DNA of 64,000 nt from Pseudeuparius sepicola (lineage: Eukaryota > Arthropoda > Insecta > Coleoptera > Anthribidae), in the NCBI GenBank assembly GCA_963920635.1, contig OY987299.1, positions 21,530,901 to 21,594,900 on the forward strand, given 5' to 3'. Below the pieces are notes generated by a model, which worked only from the letters and a program-made list of their open reading frames with translations, searched no databases and had not been told where the DNA came from. The position numbers and the translations under genes are program-made. Below, piece after piece: positions 34,801-46,169 of this stretch (position 1 is the first letter of the stretch; every line of letters starts with the position of its first letter).

Positions 34801-36993
34801 TATGAAGCAAGAGTACCTTTTTGTTGTAGAATAAAAAGGTGCACTAAAATGATAAATCTGCAAGACCAAAAAGGTAACCTCAAAAAAGTTACGAGTAAAA
34901 GCACGATCCAAAACAGCGCAAGTGGCGCCATCTGTGAGACACGTAGAAACTGATATTTTCAGCTTATTCTCCATCCCCAAAAACATAGCAGTGCCAAATT
35001 TCAGTTCAGCAGCTTGATTATTTCGGGAGATGTAGCCAAAATTCAATTTAAAAAAATGCAACTTCAAGGCCCTGTATCTCAAAAGTTAGGACGTTTACGA
35101 CATACGTTCATATGAAGTTTTTTTCTTAAAATGGGCCAAAGAATTACCCCCTTCCGTGTGTGCACGTAATTTCCGGACACCCTGTATATGGAAATTATAA
35201 ACTGAATTTAATCCCATTTCCAATCCTTACAAAAATACATATACTTTGGCACTGATATCTTCCTCTATAGAAAACAAAAATTATATAATCAGTCTAATAA
35301 TCACTTATCAGATAAAATACAGGGTGTTCGAAAAATAGACGGAGATATTTTAGAGGGTGATTCCCTGTTAAGAAATATGAAAAAAAGTTTCTATAAACAT
35401 GGGTCCGGAAATGCAGAGTTTTCAAGATACAGGATGTTAAATATATTGCATGTCACTGGACAAAATTGGTTTATCAATTTTTGCAAAAAAAATCACAAGT
35501 GCCTTGGAAAACAAATAATCAAAAGCATTTCTAGGAAAGAGTGTTATTGCAACTTTTCCAATATCATAACATAAAGTACACTACAACCAATTTTGTCCAG
35601 TGACATGCAATAAAACGGTTTTTATTTATTTTTCTCGAAAACGAAGTGAGATAGGAAAACAATACAAGAGGGAAAGAAGTTGTATTTTTAGATGCTTAAT
35701 CAAACAAAAAATATTAAAGTTACAAAAAAGGTAGTGGCGTACATTTTTTTGATAATAATATTCGCTAAGGTGCCCCCCGGGACGCCACTGGACTTAATAA
35801 ATTTAATCTAGTTAGGGCGAAATTAGCCTCTTAATACAACAAATAACATTGCCAAATTTCAACAGAATCGAGTAAATAATTTTTAAGACATTAATAATTT
35901 CATGTTTTATTTTTTTTATTTAACATCCTGTATCTTGAGAACTCTGCATTTCCGGACCCATGTTTATAGAAACTTTTTTTCATATTTCTTAACAGGGAAT
36001 CACCCTCTAAAATATCTCCGTCTATTTTTCGAACACCCTGTATAATCTTACCTAAGCACTAATGATTCATTCATAAAGACCCTCTTGAATATAAATAATT
36101 ATCTATAGCACATGCCAAATAATCTAATATTTAAAATACCTACCTTGATAGAAATGGTAAAATCCCCACCAAAGTGCCGAATTCGGTACATACGCCATCA
36201 GGCTGGCCCAATAACCTCTATAAAATCCAACGATTCCATCCATCCTAAATATATTTCTACTAATGTCCAACGATATTGCGAGTTTACTTCTTCCCGAGAC
36301 GTTTTCTATTTGTAGCGGGTTAAATATTAACTGCAACATAAATTTAAATAAAAACCGGCTAATTCTAACCCCACTTTAAACATTATCTTACCTTATTCTC
36401 TCCTTTAGTTACAACACCGAGCATCATGAGGTGCTGACTGAGAACGTCGAAAGGAACGATAATCGTTTGTCCGACAATAGAAGCAGCACCACCAGCCACC
36501 AGTGCTCGAACTTTGGAATCGATGATATTCTTTTGAGCTAATATATGTCTACAACCTTCATAGGTCGATATATAAAATACTCCTAAAATATGAGGTATAA
36601 AGGTGAAATTATGAATCTATATGCCAACAGTTCAAACATGCAAATTACCACTGACTATTTGTACAGAAGAAATCCAGAATCCTCGGTAAAGCCCAGAGAT
36701 CCCTTCGTATTTGTAAATTTTGCCGTATGCATCAAGCATTCCTTCAATTCACAAGTTAAACATTAGTTCAATATTAATCACGAGTGCTTGCTAGGCAAGG
36801 GCTTACCAGAGTACAGGTCATTATGTTTTTGGATTTGCAGTCTTGTCTTTATCAGGGTTAAAGGGTAAAGGGCACATCTGATGGTAAATGAACTCAACAT
36901 AGATAAAGGAAAAAACTTTGATTTGTCCATCATGTCCCATTCTATTGTCTTGATAAATTTTTGGTCGCCGACCTCTAACGTATAAAAATCCAT
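31803..36993 (-). CDS. SLC25A44: Mitochondrial carrier, SLC25A44-like, spliced
   Basis: An inner-membrane carrier of the SLC25 family; vertebrate SLC25A44 is reported to import branched-chain amino acids into mitochondria. Five exons on the - strand join in frame: 36993-36807, 36741-36649, 36582-36392, 36330-36144, 32122-31803. The total is 325 residues, close to the ~314 of vertebrate orthologues. Three repeats are visible. Repeat 1 has the motif YPLTLIKTRLQIQ, with Thr in place of the usual acidic residue, as in this subfamily. Repeat 2 has VPFDVLSQHLMM. Repeat 3 has NPLDVVRARLQVQ. Each is followed by a G-x-x-G-x-YRG-like segment (GISGLYRGFW, GIVGFYRGYWASL) or its degenerate form (GLRMFSKGLSARL). 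SALWWGFYHFYQ matches the orthologue's signature closely. The last acceptor (TTTTAG before 32122) was chosen because it keeps frame and length. The 4 kb fourth intron holds several foldback elements. Confidence 0.93.
32560..32960. other. Intronic sequence with a B-box-like motif
   Basis: Around 32895 GGTCCCGGGTTCAATC resembles a tRNA B box, preceded by CTGAATGGT. No cloverleaf can be drawn. It may be the relic of a tRNA-derived retroposon inside the carrier's large intron. Confidence 0.25.
33500..33738. mobile_element. MITE in the carrier intron
   Basis: TACACTTCCCCCAAAAATTA (33501) is inverted as TAATTTTTGGGGGAAGTGTA (33719), followed by a second inverted block CACCAAAAAA. About 240 bp. Confidence 0.7.
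34026..35184. mobile_element. CAGGGTGTCC-family foldback, ~1.16 kb
   Basis: The ends are CAGGGTGTCCGGAAATTACG and its inversion, each next to TA. The arms, about 500 bp each, are complementary over most of their length (for example TGGGCCAAAGAATTACCCCC and CCGAAATAATCAAG). The centre lies around 34600. The internal open frames are by-products of the arms. A related foldback is at 62230-63300. It lies in the fourth intron of the SLC25A44 gene. Confidence 0.85.
35320..36040. mobile_element. CAGGGTGTTCG-family element, copy 1
   Basis: Ends CAGGGTGTTCGAAAAATAGA and its inversion, next to TA on both sides. Inverted subterminal blocks continue for ~130 bp (GGGTCCGGAAATGCAGAGTT). A smaller inverted pair, TTGCATGTCACTGGACAAAA, at 35449 and 35590 marks a nested ~165 bp insertion. 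It lies in the same carrier intron. Copy 2 sits at 58560-59279 in opposite orientation. Confidence 0.85.
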
Positions 36994-37017
36994 TATTAAT
37001 ATAATAATAAGTTTGTT

Positions 37018-38512
37018 CTAAAAACTAATCAGGTGTTTTTGAGTAGAATATAAGAAAATGTATGGTTTTTGGATTTCACTGGGGTGCTCTGTAGATTTCA
37101 CCATGATGCTTTTTATTGCAAATGTTATCAAATCCTAAAATAAACAATTGATGAGTTAATTTTATTTTATTATAAAGAATGGAAAAACTCAAAGAAAACC
37201 CTTACATTATTTTTGTAGACAGAAGACCACTTGTCTTGTTCTTGTAATTTTGACAATTTTGACGTTGACAGCACCCAGAGAACAAAAATTCAGAAAAAAA
37301 TTGACTCTTAATAAGACCGTTCTTTAGGTTGGATCATACTCAGACTAATAACTTTATTCATTAGTCTGAGGGATCATATGATTTCATTCAATCATTACAG
37401 AACACCGTCATAAATCTCATGGAATACAAAATATAAAAGGTGGGTTATATTGCAACATTCATTACTAAATGGTGACGTAAAATCGTGGAGAAATTATTAT
37501 GTAACTGAAAAAAGAAAGATCAATAACCAGTTTCCACATTTCCCCATTGAAATTGATAGGGAATTAGGGTTAGGGATTTCCTAGGTTTGCAACTAATAAA
37601 ACACGTTGGTGTATTGTGGGTTGCATACTGTATGTGATATTTTTTTCAGGCAAGTTACCTACTACAGTGACCGCCAAAGATTCCCATCCCTTATAAACTC
37701 AAAAATAGAATAAATAAATCCAGAATCCTGGATTTGGGCATTAAACGGGTTGTCTCAAATAAAGTGCTTTAAGTTCGATTACGATTTTCTTAGTTTTGAG
37801 ATAAAAAGGCCAACTAAAAACCAGAGTGATGCAGATTTTTCCGGGCAATCCGAATCTAGCTTCAGAATTGACATCTCAAAAAGTTGAGGACAAAAACTAT
37901 TTTTTCGAAAATATAAAAATTATGAGAACCGACAATTTTTCGTTACTCCCGTATATTCAGTATATACTAATAATCCTTATTTCAACTTCACAATTTTCTG
38001 GAAATGATATATTTATTTGAAATAACTTTTTACCAACACCCTGTATTTTAAAAATTCTACACAAGTTTTAGTTTCTGAACCTTCAATCAGAAAATCAGGT
38101 TTATCGCGTTTAACTGGGACACAATAATTATTAGTTTCTCTACAACCGTCAACAACAGTCAACGACAGTAAGCATTAGAGCACAAAGTACGCGATTTTTT
38201 CATTGTTTGAAATATTGCCCAAAATAGGTCCCTACCTACTTTGCGCACTATGAGTTCGGGCTCTTGACGAGGAGACAATTGTAGGAAAAATATTGTATGC
38301 AACTCGTGTGCAATGGGCCTTTAGCGCATCCGACTGATATTTAGACTAATATAGTTAACCTACTATCATTTTGAAAATTTGATTTTATATAGGCAATATA
38401 TAGGAAGCATTGTAAAATAATGTAACGTTTCTTCTCTTACCGAGTCAGCACTTTTCACAAGATCTGGCAACATCTTGAAAGGATCACCTCCAAATTTAAA
38501 TAGACTGCCCAT
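37018..38512 (-). CDS. Possible small two-exon gene, unidentified
   Basis: On the - strand an ATG at 38512 opens MGSLFKFGGDPFKMLPDLVK plus SADS. It ends at a good donor (TCG|GTAAGAG, 38441/38440). An acceptor at TTTATTTTAG before 37134 restores the frame: DLITFAIKSIMVKSTEHPSE and on to a TAG at 37020-37018. The predicted product is 62 residues. The exon pair lies just upstream of the carrier's start, so it could also be non-coding 5' sequence of that transcript. I do not recognise the protein. A longer upstream frame (38729 downwards, MSLWCMASKVNYSTYREMLQ) may belong to it. Confidence 0.3.
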
Positions 38513-38879
38513 ACGTGGGACACATTTCAAACATAAGTATAAATTTGTTTATCAATATATTATATAACACAATATTTAGGTATATCATCTGACACGGTGA
38601 TAGGTGATAGCTAGTTATCAGTATGTGGTATTTAGATATTTTTGGAGCTATTTTGCTTAGCTGTGCGGCTTGTAGCATTTCCCTGTAAGTTGAATAATTA
38701 ACTTTTGAGGCCATGCACCAAAGTGACATTGGCGTTTGTGTAGGTATACCTACTTCTTCATATTATTTGGAAATTTAAAATTAGAATTGCTGTATTATCA
38801 AGGATTCGTAAACTTGACGACATAATTTTTATTTTATTACAAGCTTTTATTTATTTATTTTTTATTTTTAACTTGCACT

Positions 38880-40110
38880 ATGGTGTTTAGGTCAAATCTT
38901 GCAAGCTGAATTAGAACCACTTCCTGACATCCAATTGAGCTGAAATTTTGCGTACACCTTTAATTCCGGTGACAATACAATATACAATACTCAATATTGT
39001 AATACTTTCAAAATGGCCGTCGTCACAAGATGGCGGATGATGTATTTTTTGTCAACCCCCTTAATATGGGTACCTATCAAATAAAAGGGCTTGAAGAATA
39101 GAAACGGATAGAGTTAGTGACATCACACTAAATAAATTCAATATGGCCGCCGCTCCAAGATGGCGGTTAATGTATTTTTTTGTAAACCCGCTTAATATGG
39201 ATATCAAATGAAAGGGCTTGAAGAGTAGAAAACGATAAAGTTAGTGACATCATACTACATTCAATATGGCCGCCTCTCTAAGATGGCGGATAATATATTT
39301 TTTGTCAACCCCCTTAGTATGGGTATCAAATGAAAGTGCTTGAAAAGTAGAAAATGATAAAGTTAGTGACATCGCACTAAATTCAATATGGCCGCCCAGT
39401 GGCGCAACGAGGGGGGGGCTGCCGGGCTGCAGCCCCCCCCCCCCCGAGCTCGTACCACAACCAAGCGAAAAAGCGCAAAACAATGCTAGATAAAAGCAAG
39501 ACCGAATGATTTGTATTTTGTTTAACCTGTATTTTTTAAGTTTATGTTATGATTTATCAAATTTACGATGCTGAGTATATCGGATATCGATGGTATACAT
39601 TAGTAGTTGACATTTAATGAAAGATTAGTTGTCTGGCCGGCAGTCGGCGCACAGAACAGAAAACAAGTCACACGCACACGCGCTTCGCGCCGCTTGCCTT
39701 AAAACCTAACCAAACCTGCGCCGAACTTAAAACTAATCTGACCTCAATTATATGCGCCTGGCCTTCTGTTTTCTACTGTCCTTCATATACGGCAGGGCAG
39801 TAGATAAGGGGGGGGGGGCAAGTGTTCAAACCCTTCCCATTGAGAAAAAAATAAGAGAAAACATATCATTTTTTTTAGTTCATTAAAAATGTTTGACCTT
39901 GAAAATTTGAAAATTTTCGTCTGCGGCGCAATTCTTAATAATGACACATGAACTAATAATGACACATGAACTTTGTCAACCAGCCCCCCCTGACAATAAT
40001 TTCTGGTTGCGCCACTGTGGCCGCCGCTCCAACACGGTGGATTACATTTACTTTTCCCTTAATATGGGCACAAATGAAAGGGCTTGAAGAGTAGAGCTAA
40101 AAAGTTGAAA
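38880..40110. repeat. Tandem repeat of ~125 bp units, interrupted by a hAT element
   Basis: Four units begin AATATGGCCGCC-like near 39010, 39138, 39262 and 39384. Each continues as AAGATGGCGG-TAATGTATTTTTTGTCAACCCCCTTAATATGGGTATCAAATGAAAGGGCTTGAAGAGTAGAAA. The fourth is split by the insertion at 39397 and resumes at 40018. The array is preceded by GGTCAAATCTTGCAAGCTGA. Confidence 0.75.
39397..40017. mobile_element. Non-autonomous hAT element with perfect 8 bp duplication
   Basis: The left end CAGTGGCGCAACGAGG and inverted right end CTGGTTGCGCCACTG are flanked by TGGCCGCC at 39389-39396 and 40018-40025. Terminal CAGTGGCG and an 8 bp duplication are typical hAT features. G- and C-runs sit just inside both ends. 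No transposase frame remains. Confidence 0.92.
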
Positions 40111-40117
40111 ATAAAAT

Positions 40118-41205
40118 TAATAGTAAAAAATATTTTTAAAAACAAGCTTTTATTTAAATGTTCTGAAAAGAAGAAAATACTCTTTATAATAATTCAGATC
40201 AAGGCAAACCCATAATTTTGTTACATTATACAACTGTATATGATATAAAAGCTTGTCGCGAGAATATATACAAGGTGATTCAAAACTATGCGGCACCCTT
40301 TCAGGGGCGTACTTTACTCGTTAAAATAAGACGAAAAGTTCATATTAACATCTGTCCAAAAATTCTTCGTTACGAAAATACAAGGTGATTAAACTTTTAA
40401 AAATATATCGATTAACAATCAATTATTTTTTTATGCCTTAGCGTCTTATTACTAGTAACAAAAATTACATACTCCTACTGCCATTCCATTTGAAAATTAT
40501 TTCGTTTACTTCAAATAAAATAGTTACATACCTCAACCCGAAAAAGCGTTAGAGTCGAAAAAAGACGACAAATCGGAAAACTCCAACTTTCCGCGAAAGG
40601 GAGGGAGATATAATGAAAAAAATGAAAGAGGCATTTGTTGTTCCAAATTGTATGGTTTATTCAATAACATAATAAATTGTTGCGTATTGTACAGGGCCAT
40701 ACTACTTTTTTTGTTTAATTTATGGTACCTCCGCCACTGGATACTTTCGCGACCTGATATTAGCATTTCTTATGTCACCCTATGATGGTATTATTGTGTA
40801 CCAAATTTGGTTTAAATATTTTCTTATTGGTTTGGAAGGTATAAAGAAAAATCGATATATTTTTTAAAGTTTAATCACCCTGTATCTTCGAAACGAAGCG
40901 CTTTTGGACCCATGTTAATATAAACGTTCGTCTTATTTTAACGAGTAAATTACGCCCCTGAAAGGGTGCCGCATAGTTTTGAATCAGCCTGTATATCTTG
41001 AAAGTAATTTTAAGTAGAAAATGTATTTTTCTATAAAATAAATTTACACACAAAAATCTCGCGACAAGCTTTTATATCGTATACAGTTGTATAATGTAAC
41101 AAAATTATGGGTTTGCCTTGGTTTGATTTATTATAAAGTTTATTTTCTTCTTTTCAGAGCATTTAAATAAAAGCTTGTTTTTAAAAATATTTTTTACTAT
41201 TAATT
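40118..41205. repeat. ~1.1 kb palindrome with a nested CAAGGTGATT element
   Basis: Outer arms (AAAAACAAGCTTTTATTTAAAT..., AAGCTTGTCGCGAGA) at 40118-40268 are inverted at 41045-41205. Nested inside, 40271-40991 has its own inverted ends: CAAGGTGATTCAAAACTATG / CATAGTTTTGAATCAGCCTG, next to TA. The inner arms contain GGGGCGTACTTTACTCGTTA and its inversion. Confidence 0.8.
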
Positions 41206-41823
41206 TTATCTGTCTGTATTTAGGTGCCTACTGATTTCACGAAAAATGAGGATTTCTGCCTCGATTAATTTGTCGAAGCAATTCAAAGGTTCAAAGTACC
41301 TACCTACAGAGGTTATCAATAATTAAGTTTAACGGTGTCACAATTTATAACAAATTGCCACAACACCATCCAAAAATTTAAAATTTAAAATTATGCCTCA
41401 TCCTCGCAGCATCAATGGATCTGTTATTTATTAAAAAAAGTCATAGAATTCGTGCCCCATTTTATGATTTATGTTAATTTTAATTTGTTGTAATTTGAAT
41501 ATTATTGGCTTTGAATTGTATACGTCTCGTATGTAAGTATGAATTATAATATGAACTATATAAGAGTTATTTTTTGCAAGGAAAAGTTCTAAATTCGTTT
41601 TAAAATAAAACTAACTTTTCTTCTTTTATCTTCATTATATAAGTTTTGTTTAATTGTTAGAATCATTCTGTATTCTTTTTAATAATAAACAATTTCAATT
41701 TCAGTTTCCATGGGGTTATTTTAAATTAAATAAGCAGATAATGAAATTAGCTAACCCAGGCGCGGTCATATCCATTTGCGAAGGGGGGGGGGCATACCTG
41801 GGTATGTACTCCTTTATGCGGTT

Positions 41824-42045
41824 ATAAGGTACGGTTGGCGTCAGACGAAACCGAACGCTAAAAATCCATTTCCTTGGGATATTTGGATTCTGTTCTGACA
41901 TTTGGCAACTTCGCGTTCGTCGGTCGCTTCATCCCTCGGTCTGAGCTTGAATCCGTTGATTGTTAAATAAATTTTAGGTATTTTTACTGCAAAAATCTGA
42001 AGAAAATGGCATTACGTCGTTCGGTTTCATCTGACGCCAACTGTA
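41824..42045. mobile_element. Small inverted-repeat element in the composite
   Basis: GGTTGGCGTCAGACGAAACC (about 41830) is inverted as GGTTTCATCTGACGCCAACT (about 42022). Confidence 0.6.
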
Positions 42046-42352
42046 CCTACTCTAACAATAGAACTTCAATAAGACAAAATCATAAAAAAATATATTCCTC
42101 ACAAAAATAACAAAAATAAAAAAAAATTTTAAATAAAAATTATGTAAACAAATTTTTTTGCATGTGCGTTGGTTATATGTATACAGTGTACCTATCCATG
42201 GATTGAGTTCATATAAGGTGTAAATAACAACAAATTTTCGTGTTGAAATTTGAGCTTCTGGTGATCAGCCCTGCTTGGTTTGAAACGTAATTTTGTAACG
42301 TAATTTGTGGCATAATTTTACTTTCGAAAATCAAAGTAGGTAGGTATTTATG

Positions 42353-42535
42353 CCGTTGACTGACGTATTAATAAAGACTGCTCACGGCTGTCATGTTTTA
42401 CAGTTCTCTGGCTCACCATGCGGTTCCCGGAGACAAAATACAATGCAAAATACATTGTTGACCATAGGCGCCATCTTTTTTCCGGGACATGAAGCTATAG
42501 CCGTGAGAAGTCTTATTAATACGTCAGTCAACGCT
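42353..42535. mobile_element. Inverted-repeat MITE
   Basis: CGTTGACTGACGTATTAATA (42354) is inverted as TATTAATACGTCAGTCAACG at about 42514. The inverted arms extend inward to GCTCACGGC/GCCGTGAG. Confidence 0.7.
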
Positions 42536-42540
42536 AATGC

Positions 42541-43115
42541 CTTGGAAATTATGAAGAAACTAATTTTCCACCTCAGTAAAGTGCCCATTTTGTAGCTTTG
42601 ACGGCAAAATGTTATTAAGGAAACTTGTTTAGAATGAAAAAAATGAGTGGTTTGCGAAATTTCGAAAGTCTAGGCCTACTTTGATTTTTTGACATTTTTC
42701 CCACTTTTTTTAGAAAAGTGCATTTTGTGTAGTTTTTGCATCAAAATGTTATTAAGAAAACTTGTTAACAATGAAAAATTGGATAGGTGCGAAAAATTTC
42801 AAAAGCCTAGGTCGACTTTGATTTTTCTGCTAAAAAATTAAAACGCACAAAAATCAAAGTAGACCTAGGCTTAGGCTGTTGGAATTTTTCACAAGTTTTC
42901 TTAAGAACATTTTGATGTGAAAACTACACAAAATGCACTTTTCTAAAAAAGTGGGAAAAATCCCAAAAAATCAAAGTAGGCCTAGACTTTCGAAATTTCG
43001 CAAACCTACTCAGTTTTTCATTCTGAACAAGTTTCCTGAATAACATTTTGCCGTAAAATCTACAAAAAGGACAATTTACTGATGTGGAAAATTAGTTTCT
43101 TCGTAATTTCCAAGG
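42541..43115. repeat. Foldback of the AAGTGCCC/CAAAGTAGGCCTAG family
   Basis: The left arm starts CTTGGAAATTATGAAGAAAC; the right arm ends with the inverse at 43115. The arms of ~270 bp run through TACGGCAAAATGTTATT- and CAAAGTAGGCCTAG-like blocks. The solo LTR is inserted exactly at its right edge. Confidence 0.75.
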
Positions 43116-43686
43116 TGTAACACGACCAACCACCCTCCTGGAGCCAGCACCAGGACCACCCGTGTTTAAACGCGCGGACGCCGCCACTCCTCGCTCCCCG
43201 GGTAGTACGAAAGCGCTCCGTACTACCCCTCGCGAGGGCGCGCCGGTCGGTACCGCCGTCTACGCGACCCGGCCGAGACTCCACCCCCAGCTTCGATCCG
43301 TCCGGCCAGCGCCGACGGGTATAAGAAGAGCCAGCCAGCCCTCAAGGAGCAAGTCGCTCTCGAGCTTCTTCAGTCAACAGCCTTCCACCCTTGGAACATT
43401 GACTGGACTCGAGACCTCTGCTGCCCCGGCGCTTCAGGCTCTGCTTTCCCCCCTTGGGAACTCTGCCCGGACCCGAGCCAGTAGAACAGTGCGACCAACA
43501 CCCCTTCGCTGCCCGGCGCCCCACGGCCCGGCCGAACCGCTGCAGTTCTTCACATCGTGGCCATCTCTTATTGTATTTATCTAACTAACTCACCTGTTAT
43601 CTGACGTGCCAATAAATACCTTAACCTGTGTGGATTAATTTCATTCGAGGAACGGACACCCAGATACACGAGAAGAGAGAGATACA
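43116..43686 (+). mobile_element. Solo LTR of a retrotransposon
   Basis: 571 bp beginning TGTAACACGACC and ending GAGATACA, bounded by AAGG at 43112-43115 and 43687-43690, a 4 bp duplication. Much more GC-rich than the surroundings. A TATAAG at 43320 and AATAAA at 43611 mark plausible U3/R and R/U5 borders. No internal retrotransposon sequence follows, so LTR-LTR recombination has removed the body. A 4 bp duplication and TG...CA ends fit Ty3/Gypsy-like elements, though a Bel/Pao or other origin is not excluded. The open frames inside are a by-product of its GC-rich sequence. Confidence 0.85.
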
Positions 43687-44240
43687 AAGGCGATTTTTTG
43701 AAAGTAAAATCACAGATTACCAGTCAGATGCGAAAGTAAGCGGCAAACAGCAATACAATATTGATTTAGCAGACGTAGATTGCCCTCACCAATGCATTTA
43801 TAAATTCGATTCGTTTTTTCAGTTTTCATTGAACTTTTTAGATTGCGATTTGCATATTTTAAGGTATAAAATATCCTTTATCTAACAAATAAATTAATTA
43901 CATATATCGTACTTATTAGGAAAGTGTACACATGTATGAATGAAAATATTTTGCTCATTTCGTTAAAAACAAATCGAAATTCCTTTGCTACCCGAAACAT
44001 CATCAAAAAATCACAAAAATATATTTCATATATATAATACTTTTCGAGTATTTAAATACCGACATATATCATAATAATATAATACTACACCTAACTACCT
44101 ATAATAATTTCTCAACTTTCTACCTTTCTACAATTAGGTACTTAAAACTCTTGAAAGGTGCAATACAAAAATCTGGTCTCTCTCTGTTATCTATACGTAT
44201 CATTCTGAATTGCCGACGTTTTCATAATTATTATCTCGTC

Positions 44241-44584
44241 ATCTTCAGGGCACTACAATAAATAATAGCTAGCATCCCAGAATAACAAATTCAACAAAAT
44301 AAAATATGTCATATTTTATATTAGACGCTAGTAGGTTAGGTTAGGTTGTGCGGTTAGGAACGGACAGACACTAAAATCTAAAGGCGATTTCGATTTGACT
44401 GCACTTTTGCACTAATATGATATGACAGTGACAAAGTAACAAAAGTGCACTCAGTGAAAAAGTGCAGGCAAATTACAATCGCCATAAATGTAAGTCCACA
44501 CGTCAATACATAACATATTATTTTATTTCGTTGAATTGTGAATCTGGGATGCTAGCTGGTATTTATTGTAGTACCCTGAAGATG
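44241..44584. mobile_element. Inverted-repeat element
   Basis: CACTACAATAAATAATAGCT and AGCATCCCAGAAT at the left are inverted at 44544-44584. Inner arms GCGATTT..TGACTGCACTTTTG/AAAAAGTGCAGGCAAATTACAATCGC also pair. CTTCAGGG / CCCTGAAG mark the outer limits. Confidence 0.65.
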
Positions 44585-44897
44585 ATAAACTAAATTGTCT
44601 AAACTCCTGCGATTTGGAAAAGTATCTACCTAGCTTTACTTCACGACACGACCGAAAACTGACTCTCAATGCGTAAAGTCATATGGAGTAGATTGTGAGT
44701 AATAGTGATCTTCAAAATAACCTTTGTTCAATTACTAAAAATTAAAATCAGTAATAAATATAAGAAGTACAAGGCCTCGATAATAAAAAAAAATAAAAAA
44801 AAAATAGTTTTGTGTGCGACGTCCACTGCTATTAGCCACATAATTTGACACTGAAAAATATAATATTTTTATTCTTAATTTTTCTTTGGTATAATTG

Positions 44898-44943
44898 GTA
44901 ATTACCAGGGACTCTTTAACTTTAAAGGGTCCCTGGTAATTAC
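44898..44943. repeat. Strong hairpin
   Basis: GTAATTACCAGGGACTCTTT and its inversion form a ~21 bp stem with one mismatch and a tiny loop. Confidence 0.75.
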
Positions 44944-45043
44944 AAGTCGCTACTGAATCCCTTATACCTACGCGCTGCCGCTATTACTTGGATTGACATG
45001 ATACATATTTTTATTCTATCATGTTATTATATTCCCGTCCGTA

Positions 45044-46169
45044 CACGGGCGTAGCCAGGATTTAGTTTGGGGGGGGGGGGGTTAGTTTGAGAAGTAAATA
45101 AAACAACAAAAAAATACTTACATGAAATTTAATATCTATATATTCATCCGAAAAACTACGACATATTTATAAAGTTCTTAACTTTAAATGAAATGGATAA
45201 ATTAATTTCGTTCCTCTGCGCTAAATCTAAAACCATTAAAGAAGAAATCTTCGACTTTTTCTTTTAAATAAATCCACTACTTCATCTGCATGAATTTCTG
45301 TTCCATAGTGAATGTTCACTAACCATTAAGTCTGTTTTCACTTGTAGTGTTTCGTAAATAGTTTTTCAGTCTCCTTAGGCTCGAGAAAGACCTTTCTGGG
45401 GTAGCAGTGGATACAAGAATGGTAGCCAAGATTTGTAGTAATGTGTAAATATTAGGATAAAGGTTTTTATCGCACATATCTAGGCATTCCAAACTAGATT
45501 TCGGGGTAGGCAGTCTTCTTATCAGCATGCAAGGTAGCTGAAGCTTTGATAGCTAAATCCAAATTTGTTTCTTTATTAGAAACCCCTTGACCTTGACTAC
45601 ACCACTTTTTCCAGTAGTCCATACCTTTAGGTTTATCACCCTTCCCTTTTTTCCCCTCCATTTTTCGACAGTAATAATGATTCACGTATCTATCCTTAAC
45701 AAGGTCATCGAATAACAGTGTACTAAAATTACTCACTTACACGGTACACTTAATTCTCTTCACTATTCGTTCACCACTTTTCACTTTTATTCGCTTCGAG
45801 TTCGCATGGAACAATACTGCCGTAAGCGCGGTCACGCGCCGCGGCGCCGCTTATATAGCAGCCCAGTAGCCGTCCAGAAACTTCCACGAACTTCCACAAA
45901 GTTCCGCTCATTTCGACCGAGGGGCGTGGCGAATAATCGAGAAACAACGCAAAGTGTCCCTACAATACAAAATAGTTCGGCTGCAACTGCGTCTGCCTCT
46001 CGTCAAAAGATGGCGCTAGGCGCTACTATTACTACATAATATATTCAAACGTAATAATAATTTAACTCTTCACTCCTCGTATTTTTTCGGTATAATATTA
46101 GGTAATATTTTGCTTATTTCGGGGGGGGGGGTTTGAATCCCCGAAACCTCCCCCTTGACTACGCCCGTG
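45044..46169. mobile_element. hAT element with 8 bp duplication and transposase tail
   Basis: Ends CACGGGCGTAGCCAGGATTT and inverted TTGACTACGCCCGTG, flanked by CGTCCGTA at 45036-45043 and 46170-46177. G-runs lie inside both ends. It carries a promoter-like block on the - strand (TATATAAG at about 45850-45857) and the N- and C-terminal pieces of a hAT transposase, so it is an internally deleted derivative. It is nested in the larger hAT at 41757-46593. Confidence 0.9.
45236..45736 (-). pseudogene. Deleted, frameshifted hAT transposase
   Basis: The frame from 45736 begins MSNFSTLLFDDLVKDRYVNH and includes a basic stretch (KGKGDKPKGMDYWKKW), probably the N-terminal leader. From about 45528 a second frame gives SLECLDMCDKNLYPNIYTLL and ATPERSFSSLRRLKNYLRNT: the hAT C-terminal dimerisation domain (hATC). 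A third frame supplies IHYGTEIHADEVVDLFKRKS before a TAA at 45238-45236. The catalytic core is deleted and two frame changes are needed, so this is a remnant. Confidence 0.8.

Noticed and set aside
34669..35082. 137-aa - strand ORF considered as a gene in the carrier intron
   Set aside because: It lies wholly within one arm of a foldback, and the same sequence recurs in the other arm and at 62807-63010.
39000..39400. Regular repeat considered as a CRISPR-like array
   Set aside because: Units are ~125 bp with no short repeats and unique spacers, and the window is eukaryotic; it is an ordinary tandem repeat.
43060..43584. Long open frames on both strands considered as a gene
   Set aside because: They coincide with the GC-rich solo LTR; open frames are expected there and the LTR ends and AAGG duplication explain the segment.
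44334..44350. TTAGG-like repeats (insect telomere motif)
   Set aside because: Only about three consecutive units; not a telomeric array.
45870..45910. GAA/TTC motifs (AAACTTCC, GAACTTCC, AGTTCC) upstream of the hAT TATA box, considered as a heat-shock element
   Set aside because: Spacing does not follow the 5 bp alternating unit rule, so the match is weak.
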